Assembly (NCBI RefSeq): GCF_000757845.1
Contig: NZ_CP007753.1
Location: 310,001 to 374,000 of the forward strand
DNA from: Prochlorococcus sp. MIT 0604
Lineage (GTDB): Bacteria > Cyanobacteriota > Cyanobacteriia > PCC-6307 > Cyanobiaceae
Direction of reading: 5' to 3'
DNA length: 64,000 nt
The number at the start of each line of letters is the position of its first letter. The first letter of the stretch is position 1. This document shows, piece after piece, positions 34,639 through 43,129 of this stretch. The notes beneath the pieces were generated by a model that was not told where the DNA came from, searched no databases, and saw only the letters and a list, made by a program, of their open reading frames with translations. Both the position numbers and the translations under genes were made by a program.

Positions 34639-34649
34639 AAAAATATTTA

Positions 34650-34683
34650 AAAGGGTTTACTCCACTTGAGTAAGCCCTTTTTT
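34650..34683. terminator. Terminator of the rRNA operon
   Basis: Hairpin GGGTTTACTC / GAGTAAGCCC (one G-T pair) with AAA before and a run of T after. It ends the rRNA transcript 12 bases after 5S and also lies at the 3' end of the convergent mutM gene, so it can act in both directions. Confidence 0.88.
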
Positions 34684-35563
34684 ATTTTTGGCATTTAGGA
34701 CACCAATGAGTACTTCTTCCAGCAATTTTTTGCCTTTTTATTAAATTTCCACATTTATGACATTCTTTACCAGTTCTTCTATAGACATTTGTCTGTAAAC
34801 CAAAATTCCCATTCTCTCCCTCCAAGTCTCTGAAGTCACTAAATGTTGTCCCACCAGAACCTATACTTTTTTTTAATACAGTTACAATTGATTCTTTGAG
34901 CTTTATTAACTCATTCTTCTTTATTGTTTGAGCTTCCCTAAAAGGTGAGATGCCAGCCGAGTATAAACTTTCATCAGCATAAATATTGCCTATACCAGCC
35001 ACTATTGTTTGATCTAATAAAATAGCTTTTATAGATTTTGTTCTTTTTGAAATAACTTTCCTAAGGTATTTTGCATCAAAGTTTTCAGAAAATGGTTCTG
35101 GTCCTAATGAGCCTAATCCTCTGATTATTTTATTGGGCGATAACCCTTGCTTAATCCACCACATTTGGCCAAAACTTCTTACATCAATGTATCTAAGCTC
35201 TTTATTATTTTTATCTAAAAATCTTATTCTTGTATGTTTACAGGGCGGGGTAGGTTTATTAATATACTTGAAATATCCAGTCATTCTTAAATGAACGACA
35301 AGAAATCCATTATGTTTTAATGATACTTTTTCATTAATTTGAATTTTCTCATTTTCAATTTTTTTTAGTTCAGCTATTAAATATTTTCCTCTCCTGTTCC
35401 ATTTGTATAAAAGCGAGCTCTTAAGCCCCTTAATAAATACTTCTTTGTTGGCAGGGAATGCTACAGTTGAATCCCTACAAACTTCTACTTTTTTAATAAT
35501 AAAGTTATTAAGTTTTTGCTCTAAACCTCTTCGAACAGTTTCTACTTCAGGTAACTCAGGCAA
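34682..35563 (-). CDS. mutM: Formamidopyrimidine-DNA glycosylase (Fpg)
   Basis: Removes oxidised purines such as 8-oxoguanine. The start [15 protein letters not shown] supplies the catalytic Pro2 and Glu3; the codon used is [11 protein letters not shown] and [20 protein letters not shown] are family motifs, and the C-terminus ends in a four-cysteine zinc finger (CHKCG ... HWCPKCQK). 293 residues. It follows psaE with only 4 bases between, so both are likely on one transcript. Confidence 0.96.
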   Translation of the reverse strand: MPELPEVETVRRGLEQKLNNFIIKKVEVCRDSTVAFPANKEVFIKGLKSSLLYKWNRRGKYLIAELKKIENEKIQINEKVSLKHNGFLVVHLRMTGYFKYINKPTPPCKHTRIRFLDKNNKELRYIDVRSFGQMWWIKQGLSPNKIIRGLGSLGPEPFSENFDAKYLRKVISKRTKSIKAILLDQTIVAGIGNIYADESLYSAGISPFREAQTIKKNELIKLKESIVTVLKKSIGSGGTTFSDFRDLEGENGNFGLQTNVYRRTGKECHKCGNLIKRQKIAGRSTHWCPKCQK

Positions 35564-35567
35564 TTAT

Positions 35568-35777
35568 TTAGGCTTTTTCTAATTCACTTTCAGCAAAATT
35601 GTTTGTATTAGCTCCACCATCAGTACCGCTTATTCCTGCATAGTTTACCTTATCAAATCTTACTACACAATTATATTTAATACCTGAAGTATCAACTGAG
35701 GCAACTTTACCGATTTCATTATACCAATATGATTCTGGTCTTTTTACGCGTACTAGATCTCCTCTTGAAATTGCCAT
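35568..35777 (-). CDS. psaE: Photosystem I reaction centre subunit IV
   Basis: 69-residue SH3-like stromal protein of photosystem I that helps dock ferredoxin. Starts [20 protein letters not shown] and contains [18 protein letters not shown], as in all PsaE. The tail [15 protein letters not shown] is the usual cyanobacterial extension. Confidence 0.97.
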   Translation of the reverse strand: MAISRGDLVRVKRPESYWYNEIGKVASVDTSGIKYNCVVRFDKVNYAGISGTDGGANTNNFAESELEKA

Positions 35778-35856
35778 TAGTTTTAAGTTGACTTCTTAAA
35801 GAATAACCTATGATTAATAATCTTAAACAAATTATTCACACATATTAATTAAAACT

Positions 35857-36618
35857 CTAACAAAAATCTTTTATTAAATTCTCTTCGAACTCTTCTTTGG
35901 CAGGCTTACTACCCCTCCATTTTCTGCCTGGGATTCTTACATTTAATTCATTTGTATTGCAATTTATTGAAAGGATCAGTTTTTTGTTTTCTTGATTTAG
36001 TACATTTAAAACTTTTCTATTTTTACTTGTTTTATTAGATTTGCTTTGAATAATTATTGGACCATAAATTTGTTTATCAAATTCAATTAATTGATTACTT
36101 TTTTCACTGTTAGTTATTTGATAATTATCCGAACTTGTCGGATCTTTTTTGCTCAATAAAAGCTTTTGCCCAATTTTTATTGAATCCGGATTATTGAGAT
36201 TATTAATTTCTACAAGATCGATCACTTTTAAGTCATATTTGTTTGATATTTCAGTAAGATTTTCACCTATTTGAACAATATGGTAATTATTTATTAAATC
36301 TGTTTGTTTTGTAAATTTTTCGGTAGATTCTGAGATGATAAGATTTTGGCCAACATAGATATAATTTTCATCTTTTAAGTTATTTAATTTGATAATTAAA
36401 TCTTTGTTAATTGAATAAAATTTTGAAATACTTGAAATTGTATCCCCACTTTTTACTATATGAAATTTTTTTATTTCAGTTTTTTCTTCATTAATTGGTT
36501 CTTTTTTCGCAATATTCTCAATTTTATTTTTTGCTGAATCTATCTTTTCTTCGGATTTTATAAATGAGTGATTAAAAAAATTAATAAATATGGCAATTAC
36601 TAAAAATACAAATTTCAT
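35857..36618 (-). CDS. Secreted protein with two LysM domains
   Basis: 253 residues with a signal peptide (FVFLVIAIFINFFNHSFI). Two LysM repeats follow a Lys/Glu-rich linker: about residues 50-96 (HIVKSGDTISSISKFYSINK) and 112-156 (HIVQIGENLTEISNKYDLKV). LysM binds peptidoglycan, so the protein probably sits at the cell wall. The C-terminal 80 residues have no recognised domain and include a conserved-looking RIPGRKWRGSKPAKEEF. No catalytic domain is seen. Confidence 0.85.
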   Translation of the reverse strand: MKFVFLVIAIFINFFNHSFIKSEEKIDSAKNKIENIAKKEPINEEKTEIKKFHIVKSGDTISSISKFYSINKDLIIKLNNLKDENYIYVGQNLIISESTEKFTKQTDLINNYHIVQIGENLTEISNKYDLKVIDLVEINNLNNPDSIKIGQKLLLSKKDPTSSDNYQITNSEKSNQLIEFDKQIYGPIIIQSKSNKTSKNRKVLNVLNQENKKLILSINCNTNELNVRIPGRKWRGSKPAKEEFEENLIKDFC

Positions 36619-36690
36619 TAACTTCGCTGTTTATTTAAAGATAGTCCTTTAATAGAAATTCGCTAGGGTTTTGAAAATAAATTAAGTAAT

Positions 36691-38148
36691 TTAAAGCTGA
36701 AAAATAAACTTTAAAAATTTCTTTACTCTTTCGTACGGAGGATAACGCAGATTTGAATCAAATAAAAAACCTTTAAAAGTAATAGATTTTTGATTTGAAA
36801 AATTTCGAAATCCTTCTTCGCCATGAAATTTACCAATACCACTTTGCCCAACGCCTCCAAACGGTAAATTTGGAATCAGGACTGGTAACATCACATCATT
36901 TATACAAATTGTTCCTGAGCTGGTTACTTTTGAAATATGATTATGGATTTTTTTATTGCCTCCGAATAAGTAGATTGCTAATGGTTTTGATGTTTGATTA
37001 ATCTGTTTTAAAGCTGATTCTTTATCATTGATTCTTATTACTGGAAGCAGTGAACTGAATAGTTCTTGCTGCAAAATATCTGTTTCATTTAAATTAGTTC
37101 TCAAAATCGTAGGAGATATTTTCAACTTTTTTTTACTAAAAGTGCCCCCAAATAAAATTCTTTTTTCTTTTTTATATTGTTTGAGAATTTCTAATGTTGA
37201 TGTAAATTGCTTTTCCTCTAATTTTGATAAGTTTTCGGAAATAATTGGATTATCTCCGTAAAAACTTACTATGCATTTCTTTAATTTTTCTATAAAAATA
37301 TTTTCAATTTCTTTATCTACAAAGATATGATTCGGAGCCATGCAGGATTGACCAGAATTAAAAAATTTGCCCCAAACAATCCTTTTTGCAGCCACTTCTA
37401 AATTTGCATTCTTGAAAATAATTACAGGATTTGTTCCGCTTAACTCAAGAGTTAATGGAGTTAAGTTTTTAGAAGCTAATTTCATTATAGATTTTCCAGT
37501 TTCAGTACTCCCCGTAAAAAATATGTGATCAAAATTTTGCTCAATCAATTTTATGGATTGTTTATAATTACCCTCTACTGTCATTAGGACATCTTTATGG
37601 AAATATTTGGAAGTAAGTTTTTTAATAAGTTTTGAGGTCGCAGGACATTTCTCTGATGGTTTTATAACTGCTGTATTGCCTGCTGAGAAAATATTTACCA
37701 AGGGCTTTAAAACATAAAGTAATGGATAATTATAAGGACCAAGAATTAAGACACACCCAAGAGGTTCATAAATAACTTTGGAGGTTGATGGAAATAGATA
37801 AAAAGGTGTATCAATAATTTTTGGTCGCATCCAAGAATTGAGTTTCTTTTTTATGAGTGAAATTTCTTCTTTCACTAAAAGGATTTCTGAAAGCCCTTCA
37901 ATTTCAGATTTACCTAAATCAACAAAAAGTGATTTTATTATCTCTTTTTTATTTTCATCCAAAAGTTTAGAAACTATATTGATATGTTGGATCCGCCATT
38001 TTATATCTTCCGTTTTACCAGTGAGAACTGTATTTTTTAATCTATTAATGTCATCTAAATGAAATTTATCAGAAATTTTCATTTTATTACTATGAATAGT
38101 ATTAAATATATCAGAGGATAAATTGTAAAAACTAAGGTTTTTAGCCAC
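36691..38148 (-). CDS. Aldehyde dehydrogenase family protein
   Basis: NAD(P)-dependent oxidation of aldehydes. Visible: YEPLGCVLILGPYNYPLLYV, FFTGSTETGKSIMKLASKNL (NAD-binding), the catalytic Glu in LELSGTNPVIIF and the catalytic Cys in FFNSGQSCMAPNHIFV, then PFGGVGQSGIGKFHGEEGF. 485 residues from a GTG; a later ATG (MKISDKF) is possible. The class resembles fatty-aldehyde dehydrogenases of the ALDH3 type (C-terminal hydrophobic tail with YPPYERVKKFLKFI), so membrane aldehydes are a likely substrate. Confidence 0.93.
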   Translation of the reverse strand: MAKNLSFYNLSSDIFNTIHSNKMKISDKFHLDDINRLKNTVLTGKTEDIKWRIQHINIVSKLLDENKKEIIKSLFVDLGKSEIEGLSEILLVKEEISLIKKKLNSWMRPKIIDTPFYLFPSTSKVIYEPLGCVLILGPYNYPLLYVLKPLVNIFSAGNTAVIKPSEKCPATSKLIKKLTSKYFHKDVLMTVEGNYKQSIKLIEQNFDHIFFTGSTETGKSIMKLASKNLTPLTLELSGTNPVIIFKNANLEVAAKRIVWGKFFNSGQSCMAPNHIFVDKEIENIFIEKLKKCIVSFYGDNPIISENLSKLEEKQFTSTLEILKQYKKEKRILFGGTFSKKKLKISPTILRTNLNETDILQQELFSSLLPVIRINDKESALKQINQTSKPLAIYLFGGNKKIHNHISKVTSSGTICINDVMLPVLIPNLPFGGVGQSGIGKFHGEEGFRNFSNQKSITFKGFLFDSNLRYPPYERVKKFLKFIFQL

Positions 38149-38237
38149 TTAAATTAAAGTGAATGATTTATGAGAAATAATCAAATTTATTAATATTACC
38201 TTTAAAAATTCAAATTTTTCTTGGTTAATATATTTCT

Positions 38238-39128
38238 ATGAGGGCAAAATTTTCAATTAGATTGATATCAATAAATGAAATACCAGAAGTCACAAACTGG
38301 GCAAGGTTAGAAGGATTTTCTCCTGGAATGGATGACGTATCAATTTATAGAAATACAGATAAACAAGGGGTATGGTTAGCTTGTCTCGATAATAAGCCTA
38401 TAGGTTCTATTGCTTGTATTAAATATAATTCCTCTTATGGTTTTATAGGTTTATTTATCGTTAAAAAAGAATTCCGAAATAATGGATACGGAGTGAGATT
38501 ATGGAAACATGCCCTCGATTATTTAAAAAATGTTGATTGTATTGGTCTTGAGGCTGCCCCAGACAGATTGAATGATTATGCAAAGTGGGGGTTTAGAAAA
38601 TCTTCCATTACAAATCGATGGAAATTAAATGGTTCTCAAGATTTGCCATTGAGTAATTTCTATAAAGATCAATTTCATTCTTTTAAAGTTGTCCCAGGTA
38701 ATAAAATTTCCTCTGAAGCGGTTTTGATTTATGATGATCAGAGAGAACCGAGTCCCAGACCTCATTTTCTAAATGACTGGTTGAAAAATTCTCATGGTAA
38801 TGTAAGTGCAATTGTCGATAATAATGGGATGTGTCATGGATTTGGCAGGATAAGACCTTGTGTATTGGAGGATAATGAGCAAGGCTGGAGAATCGGACCT
38901 CTTTTAGCGGATACTCCACCACTTGCTGAATTATTAATAAGGGAGTTAGTTGGTGATTTAGATGCCCAAATCTTATTGGATTGCTCTAATCTGAATCCTT
39001 ATGCAAATTATCTTTTATCAAGTTTGGGATTTGAGGAAACATCAAGAACTTACAGAATGTATAAAGGCATTAAACCTACCTGCCCAATGAATCAAGTATA
39101 CGGACTTGCCTGCTTGGAACTGGGGTGA
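38238..39128 (+). CDS. GNAT-family N-acetyltransferase
   Basis: 296 residues in two halves. The N-terminal half (about 1-130) has the acetyl-CoA binding pattern FIGLFIVKKEFRNNGYGVRLWKHALDY (R/Q-x-x-G-x-G/A). The C-terminal half, with GRIRPCVLEDNEQGWRIGPLLAD, is a second GNAT-like fold. The architecture resembles the YitI-like family of double GNATs. The acetylated substrate is unknown. Confidence 0.85.
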   Translation: MRAKFSIRLISINEIPEVTNWARLEGFSPGMDDVSIYRNTDKQGVWLACLDNKPIGSIACIKYNSSYGFIGLFIVKKEFRNNGYGVRLWKHALDYLKNVDCIGLEAAPDRLNDYAKWGFRKSSITNRWKLNGSQDLPLSNFYKDQFHSFKVVPGNKISSEAVLIYDDQREPSPRPHFLNDWLKNSHGNVSAIVDNNGMCHGFGRIRPCVLEDNEQGWRIGPLLADTPPLAELLIRELVGDLDAQILLDCSNLNPYANYLLSSLGFEETSRTYRMYKGIKPTCPMNQVYGLACLELG

Positions 39129-39200
39129 ATTCTTTTAAAGCGTACATTTTATTTTTTGTTTCTGTAATACTGAAAGAAGTTTTTTAAATTATCCATAAGC

Positions 39201-39449
39201 TTAACCTTCAGAAGGTTTCAAAATTTTTTCTACAATATCGGCGTTGATTATAGTGATCTCTCCATTGTCAATATTGGCAACTTGAAACAAGGTCCATGAA
39301 TTTGGATTTCTAGCTCCCCCAATACAGTCGATAACTTGACCGACCCAATAATTTTTATTCTTTTCCTTAGTATCTTCGCAATTCTCTTTTTTAATTGCGA
39401 CATAATCACCAGACCTAACGAAAAGAAACTCAGGAGTTACCGAGCTCAC
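39201..39449 (-). CDS. DUF3104-like small protein
   Basis: 82 residues starting with GTG. The pattern FVRSGDYVAIKKE ... NYWVGQVIDCIGGARNPNSW ... LFQVANIDNGEITIINADIV fits a small SH3-like barrel family of marine cyanobacteria that I recall as DUF3104. Function unknown. No operon partner. Confidence 0.7.
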   Translation of the reverse strand: MSSVTPEFLFVRSGDYVAIKKENCEDTKEKNKNYWVGQVIDCIGGARNPNSWTLFQVANIDNGEITIINADIVEKILKPSEG

Positions 39450-39547
39450 AATAAATAGTTAATAGTATATGTGTACTATAGTAAGTTATTTGCTTTGTTG
39501 CCGAGCTTTGAATTATTTCGCAAACTAGAGGTAATTCAAAAAATAAA

Positions 39548-39640
39548 ATGGAAACAACTGAAATTGCTATATTTTCAACATTATTGGGGTTAATTTTAGC
39601 TTTAACTGACGCTTATATAGAAAGAAATATTCCTGGATAA
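39548..39640 (+). CDS. 30-residue single-helix membrane peptide
   Basis: METTEIAIFSTLLGLILALT followed by DAYIERNIPG: one transmembrane segment with an acidic start and charged end, the architecture of small photosystem or cytochrome subunits. I could not match it to PsaM, PsbX, PetN or another named subunit. Convergent with the Hli-like gene 17 bp on. Confidence 0.6.
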   Translation: METTEIAIFSTLLGLILALTDAYIERNIPG

Positions 39641-39657
39641 TGTTTCCAATTTAATTT

Positions 39658-39792
39658 TTAAATTAAATAAGATTTAAGTTGGTCTAATATATCGGAACGG
39701 CTAGAAACTAATTTTGTAAAAACTAAATATATCAACCCTCCCATTGCTAGTCTTCCGTTAATTTTCTCTAACTGCTTAAGTTTCCTCAACAC
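39658..39792 (-). CDS. Hli-like (high-light-inducible/SCP) mini-protein
   Basis: A 44-residue frame from a GTG on the minus strand reads MLRKLKQLEKINGRLAMGGL and continues through a hydrophobic helix (IYLVFTKLV) to a polar tail. ExxNGRxAMxG is the chlorophyll-binding core of Hli/LHC-family proteins (Glu and Arg ion pair, Asn ligand). The N-terminal leader is much shorter than in standard Hlis, and no Glu is visible one helix turn beyond the core. No ATG is available in the frame. It is probably a divergent Hli; a degenerating copy is the alternative. Confidence 0.65.
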   Translation of the reverse strand: MLRKLKQLEKINGRLAMGGLIYLVFTKLVSSRSDILDQLKSYLI

Positions 39793-39911
39793 ATTTAATT
39801 GGCGGTTAAGTAAAATTTAAAGGGTATAGGAAATAAAAAAGTATTGATTACTTCAAAATTAAAAAAAATTTTAAAAGTTTATAGAAAAATTATTTCTAAC
39901 ACAAATTAAAT

Positions 39912-40049
39912 TTAAAGCCAAGCTTCTTTCATCTCAAGATAAAGCCTTTCGCTCTCAGCAGAATTAATTTTGCTTTCTGAATAAGATTGCTGCTGCTGCT
40001 GCTGCTGCTGCTGAGTTGAGTTAGTATTAGAATTTTGGACTTCGCTCAT
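39912..40049 (-). CDS. Polyglutamine micropeptide
   Basis: 45 residues: MSEVQNSNTNST, nine glutamines, then SYSESKINSAESERLYLEMK and EAWL. The glutamines are encoded by eight CAG codons and one CAA, while CAA would be expected in such AT-rich DNA. The C-terminal half looks like a folded acidic helix, which supports a real gene. No known family. Confidence 0.55.
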   Translation of the reverse strand: MSEVQNSNTNSTQQQQQQQQQSYSESKINSAESERLYLEMKEAWL

Positions 40050-40165
40050 TATTGGGAATTAAAATTTGTGTTTATTCTCTCATATTTAGAGCTTTTTTTG
40101 TCAACTTAAATTCTTAAATTTTATTTAAATTTTCTACGTTTTTAATTTTCCTGTTTTGATTTAAT

Positions 40166-40267
40166 TTATTTCGCTACAGTAGTTTTGGTATATAGGAATT
40201 TAACTTCCCAATATACAATTCCTAGGAAGATTGCACTTGCAATAATAATTTCAGAAATGGCTAGCAT
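40166..40267 (-). CDS. 33-residue single-helix membrane peptide
   Basis: MLAISEIIIASAIFLGIVYW followed by EVKFLYTKTTVAK: an N-terminal membrane helix and a basic tail. Family not recognised; composition and clean start and stop support it. Confidence 0.55.
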   Translation of the reverse strand: MLAISEIIIASAIFLGIVYWEVKFLYTKTTVAK

Positions 40268-40413
40268 TTTATTTTCAATACTAATTTAATTTTGGTATCA
40301 ATTTACACAGAATGCAATAGGTACTAATTACATTTAAGATTTTAAAAAATCTTATTTAATAAAATAACGCGTCGAAATAATATAAAATTTTAAGGTAGAT
40401 ACATATTATTTCC

Positions 40414-40848
40414 GTGGGAAATTTCATAAATTCAACAACTCTTATACCTTTAATACCTTTAGTAACCTCTTTATTTATTCTTATTTTATTGGCAAGTTTT
40501 AACAGAACACTTAACAGGTTAACAAAACCAGTTACTGTACTGGTTGCATTATCTTTATTAAGTTCTGCTTTTATAAGCTCATATGACTATTTTAAGAAAA
40601 TAGAAGAAAAATTAGTTTTATCTGAATTTCTCGAATTTTTTGAAGAAAAAAATTTAGTTATACATCTCAATTTGGTAAATGAAAAAATTATAATATTTTT
40701 CTCATTAATAATGATATTAATTATTGGAATATCTTTCTATAAATTGCCTAGAAAAAAAGGTTATGTCTCATTAATGATTAGCCTAGGATTAATTTCTTCT
40801 TCTGTGATTCTCTCAATATTGCTAATAGATTTCTCATCACTAATCTAA
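40414..40848 (+). CDS. Truncated NdhF-like membrane protein
   Basis: 144 residues from a GTG, with four hydrophobic helices. The start TTLIPLIPLVTSLFILILLA, the NRTLNRLTKPVTVLVALSLLSSAF stretch and the later LMISLGLISSSVILSILLIDF follow the order of the first helices of NdhF (complex I antiporter-like subunit 5), but the protein stops there, so the proton-channel helices are missing. It may be a specialised mini-subunit or a remnant. It converges with the PTOX gene with a 4-bp overlap. Confidence 0.65.
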   Translation: MGNFINSTTLIPLIPLVTSLFILILLASFNRTLNRLTKPVTVLVALSLLSSAFISSYDYFKKIEEKLVLSEFLEFFEEKNLVIHLNLVNEKIIIFFSLIMILIIGISFYKLPRKKGYVSLMISLGLISSSVILSILLIDFSSLI

Positions 40849-41354
40849 ACTGTTGTAAGCATTGACAAAGCTTGGTTAAGTTCTTGGACATGATTTAATT
40901 CATCTTGAGCAATTTCTTTTATTTTTTGATCATTTGGATTATCTATTAAATATTTGGAATAAGTTTCAAATGCATGTTCTTCGATTTTTATGTTGACGTC
41001 ATAAGCATTAGCTGGAGAGAAAAAATAATAAAAAACCATAATCCAGTAATAGACAAGCACAAGGTGTCTTGCAAAAAATCTATCAATCCAGAACCTATCT
41101 CCTCCTCTTTTTTCCATTTCTTTAAGATGCTCAGTTTCGTTTATAGCTTGATAAAAATGTTCTTTCATTAAAATCATTGTTTTTTCATTTTTAATTCCTA
41201 AGGATTCTTTAAAATGAAGAACCGAAAGAAATGCAAAATAAGGAGATCTAGCTATTACTTCTAAAACCCAAAATCTTTGTAAAGATCTACCAGAGTATAT
41301 GAAGTCTAAGAAGTTAACAGTACTATTCAAAATCAAAGAATTTAATTTCTTCAT
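40845..41354 (-). CDS. Plastoquinol terminal oxidase (PTOX), short form
   Basis: Diiron oxidase of the AOX/PTOX family, which oxidises plastoquinol with oxygen. Seen in order: FWVLEVIARSPYFAFLSVLH (Glu32), INETEHLKEMEKRGGDRFWI (Glu73, His76), RHLVLVYYWIMVFYYFFSPA, IEEHAFETYSKYL (Glu125, His127) and DELNHVQEL (Glu152, His155). All metal ligands are kept, but the segment before the last pair is much shorter than in plant PTOX, giving only 169 residues. It serves as a safety valve for over-reduced plastoquinone. This short form is known in high-light Prochlorococcus. Confidence 0.9.
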   Translation of the reverse strand: MKKLNSLILNSTVNFLDFIYSGRSLQRFWVLEVIARSPYFAFLSVLHFKESLGIKNEKTMILMKEHFYQAINETEHLKEMEKRGGDRFWIDRFFARHLVLVYYWIMVFYYFFSPANAYDVNIKIEEHAFETYSKYLIDNPNDQKIKEIAQDELNHVQELNQALSMLTTV

Positions 41355-41508
41355 AAATACCTTTTTCTTTAAGTATAATTACTCATCCACTTTAGGTCTA
41401 TAATATATTGAAGTAATTAACCAAAAATTAATATTTATATTCTAAAAATTGTTACTTCCATTGAAATATTTTTTTTTCATGCATTAATTGGATAGATAAA
41501 AATTTTAT

Positions 41509-41649
41509 ATGACAACTACTGAAAAAATTGCAAATGCCAAAAAGAGGATTGATGAATTAGAAAAACTTATAAAATATTGGAATGATTCAGAACGTGATGA
41601 GGCAAAAATAGTAAATTTCAATATCAACAGTGTAAACAAAGTTGCTTAG
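41509..41649 (+). CDS. Small charged helical protein (46 aa)
   Basis: Starts MTTTEKIANAKKRIDELEKL with a strong amphipathic heptad pattern, then IKYWNDSERDEAKIVNFNIN. Probably a short coiled coil. Family not recognised; helical periodicity and acid/base balance suggest a real gene. Confidence 0.6.
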   Translation: MTTTEKIANAKKRIDELEKLIKYWNDSERDEAKIVNFNINSVNKVA

Positions 41650-41794
41650 ATTTTGATTATTAAGGCTGATTAACTTATCTACTTAAAATGATTTAATATC
41701 TTTCTGGTTTCGAATATTGTTTAATTTATAAATAGAGCAATTAAACCTATTCTCAAAAACGGTAAGGAAGAAATAGTCTAAAAGAAAAATCTAT

Positions 41795-41908
41795 ATGAAA
41801 ACCTTTTCAAAAAAATATTTAGTTCCGATTAAATTTATACCATGGGTTTTTTGGGTATTTATATCTTTTATGAGTATATATTTGTGTAAGATAGCCTGGG
41901 TAAAATGA
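41795..41908 (+). CDS. 37-residue membrane peptide
   Basis: Starts MKTFSKKYLVPIKFIPWVFW; a basic N-terminus and one helix ending IYLCKIAWVK. Family not recognised. It ends 13 bp before the convergent gene at 41922. Confidence 0.5.
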   Translation: MKTFSKKYLVPIKFIPWVFWVFISFMSIYLCKIAWVK

Positions 41909-41921
41909 ATAATTAATGAAA

Positions 41922-42230
41922 CTAGCTTCTTCTTAGCCAACCAGGAGCACCTCCAAACCAATCTGATATATCATCTTCATTTGGGTTGAAATGATTTTCT
42001 TTATCTAGTCCATCTATCCCAAATGATTGCAAGAGGTTATCAATCCCACCATCATTTTTTGTACCATTCCTTCTAAAGCTGTTAGCTTTTTTCAGCCAAA
42101 GAGAAATTGTAGAGTTATGGTGTGCAAATTTCTCAACATATATCCTTTCTTCTAATGTAATTGATTTATCTTGAGCAATTCTTTTAATTATTCCTTGGAT
42201 CTTTAGTCTTTTTGAATTACTAAGAAGCAT
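41922..42230 (-). CDS. Hypothetical protein (102 aa)
   Basis: Soluble, basic N-terminal helical part (MLLSNSKRLKIQGIIKRIAQ, then DKSITLEERIYVEKFAHHN) and a Gly/Asn/Asp-rich C-terminus ending DISDWFGGAPGWLRRS. The pattern looks conserved and structured, but I do not recognise the family. Confidence 0.7.
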   Translation of the reverse strand: MLLSNSKRLKIQGIIKRIAQDKSITLEERIYVEKFAHHNSTISLWLKKANSFRRNGTKNDGGIDNLLQSFGIDGLDKENHFNPNEDDISDWFGGAPGWLRRS

Positions 42231-42497
42231 TTTTTAATAAATTCATTATTCTTTTTATAGGAGGGATCACTAAATATATCTTGTCAATGTTAATTTCAAC
42301 AAATTAACCCTCTTAAAAGGTTTTTAAGCAAGAAAAGTTTTAAGACACTAAAAAAAGGGATCAATTAGTTACGCAGGATACGTTTATTCATTTATCAAAC
42401 TTATAATTCCTGCAAATTAGATAATAAAAATCAATCCATTTTTGAAGATACTTTAAACTTAAGATAAGTGGATGCAGGTGTTGCAATATAGTAAAAA

Positions 42498-42515
42498 TGT
42501 ACTAATATTAGTACA
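42498..42515. promoter_or_regulatory. 18-bp perfect palindrome upstream of a small gene
   Basis: TGTACTAATATTAGTACA is a perfect inverted repeat ending 16 bases before the ATG of the gene at 42532. Overlapping it, AGTACAGATGTATT (42510-42523) matches the cyanobacterial LexA consensus RGTACNNNDGTWCB except for one position. It could be an operator; the regulator is inferred, not shown. Confidence 0.55.
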
Positions 42516-42531
42516 GATGTATTATTAAGAT

Positions 42532-42738
42532 ATGAAATTGATTTCATCTTCTCCTTATGCCCCTTTTAATTCAAAAGAGTGGAATTCTCTAATAAGCAAA
42601 AATTCAAAGTTTGAAAATGCTCCAATAAAGATTCAAAAAAAATTTTATAGAACTTTTACTCTAAAAAAAAATGAAAAAGATGAACTTTTGCAAGAGAAGT
42701 ATGAATTGCATAAACAAATGCAACTTGTATTCGGATAG
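42532..42738 (+). CDS. Hypothetical protein (68 aa) behind a palindrome
   Basis: Starts MKLISSSPYAPFNSKEWNSL; Lys/Phe-rich, ending in helical KNEKDELLQEKYELHKQMQL. No signal peptide or membrane segment. Family unknown. The 18-bp palindrome just upstream suggests regulated expression. Confidence 0.65.
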   Translation: MKLISSSPYAPFNSKEWNSLISKNSKFENAPIKIQKKFYRTFTLKKNEKDELLQEKYELHKQMQLVFG

Positions 42739-42827
42739 AAAATATTAACTAACAATCTTTTTATTGAATATTATTTTACTAAATCCAATTTTTTGTTAGA
42801 TTAGTAGAAATACAAGAAGGTTTTAAT

Positions 42828-43118
42828 TTGGCTGTAGATCGAGAACTTTTAAAAGAAGTTACCCAAGAACTTTGGAATACCGTAAAAAAACTAAGACCTG
42901 AAATTGATCGGCAAACTCGACTTCAATTAGTTTTAAAGGCCTTATTAACTATTGGAGATTTGCCAGATCAAATGCAAGCTGCCATGGTAGTAGGTGTTTG
43001 CGCAGAAATGGATAAGAGTGATGTTGATAATGTTGGAACTAATTCGCAAACTCAAGATTCAAGCGGAGTTGATACTTCTACAGGTAGAAAAGTAGTCAGA
43101 AGAAGTTCAGCTAAATAA
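42828..43118 (+). CDS. Conserved cyanobacterial hypothetical protein (96 aa)
   Basis: From a TTG start: AVDRELLKEVTQELWNTVKK, then a helical body with DRQTRLQLVLKALLTIGDLP and QMQAAMVVGVCAEMDKSD, and a Ser/Thr-rich disordered end closing KVVRRSSAK. The compact helical body suggests a conserved cyanobacterial family that I cannot name. Confidence 0.7.
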   Translation: MAVDRELLKEVTQELWNTVKKLRPEIDRQTRLQLVLKALLTIGDLPDQMQAAMVVGVCAEMDKSDVDNVGTNSQTQDSSGVDTSTGRKVVRRSSAK

Positions 43119-43129
43119 ACCTTAAACTA

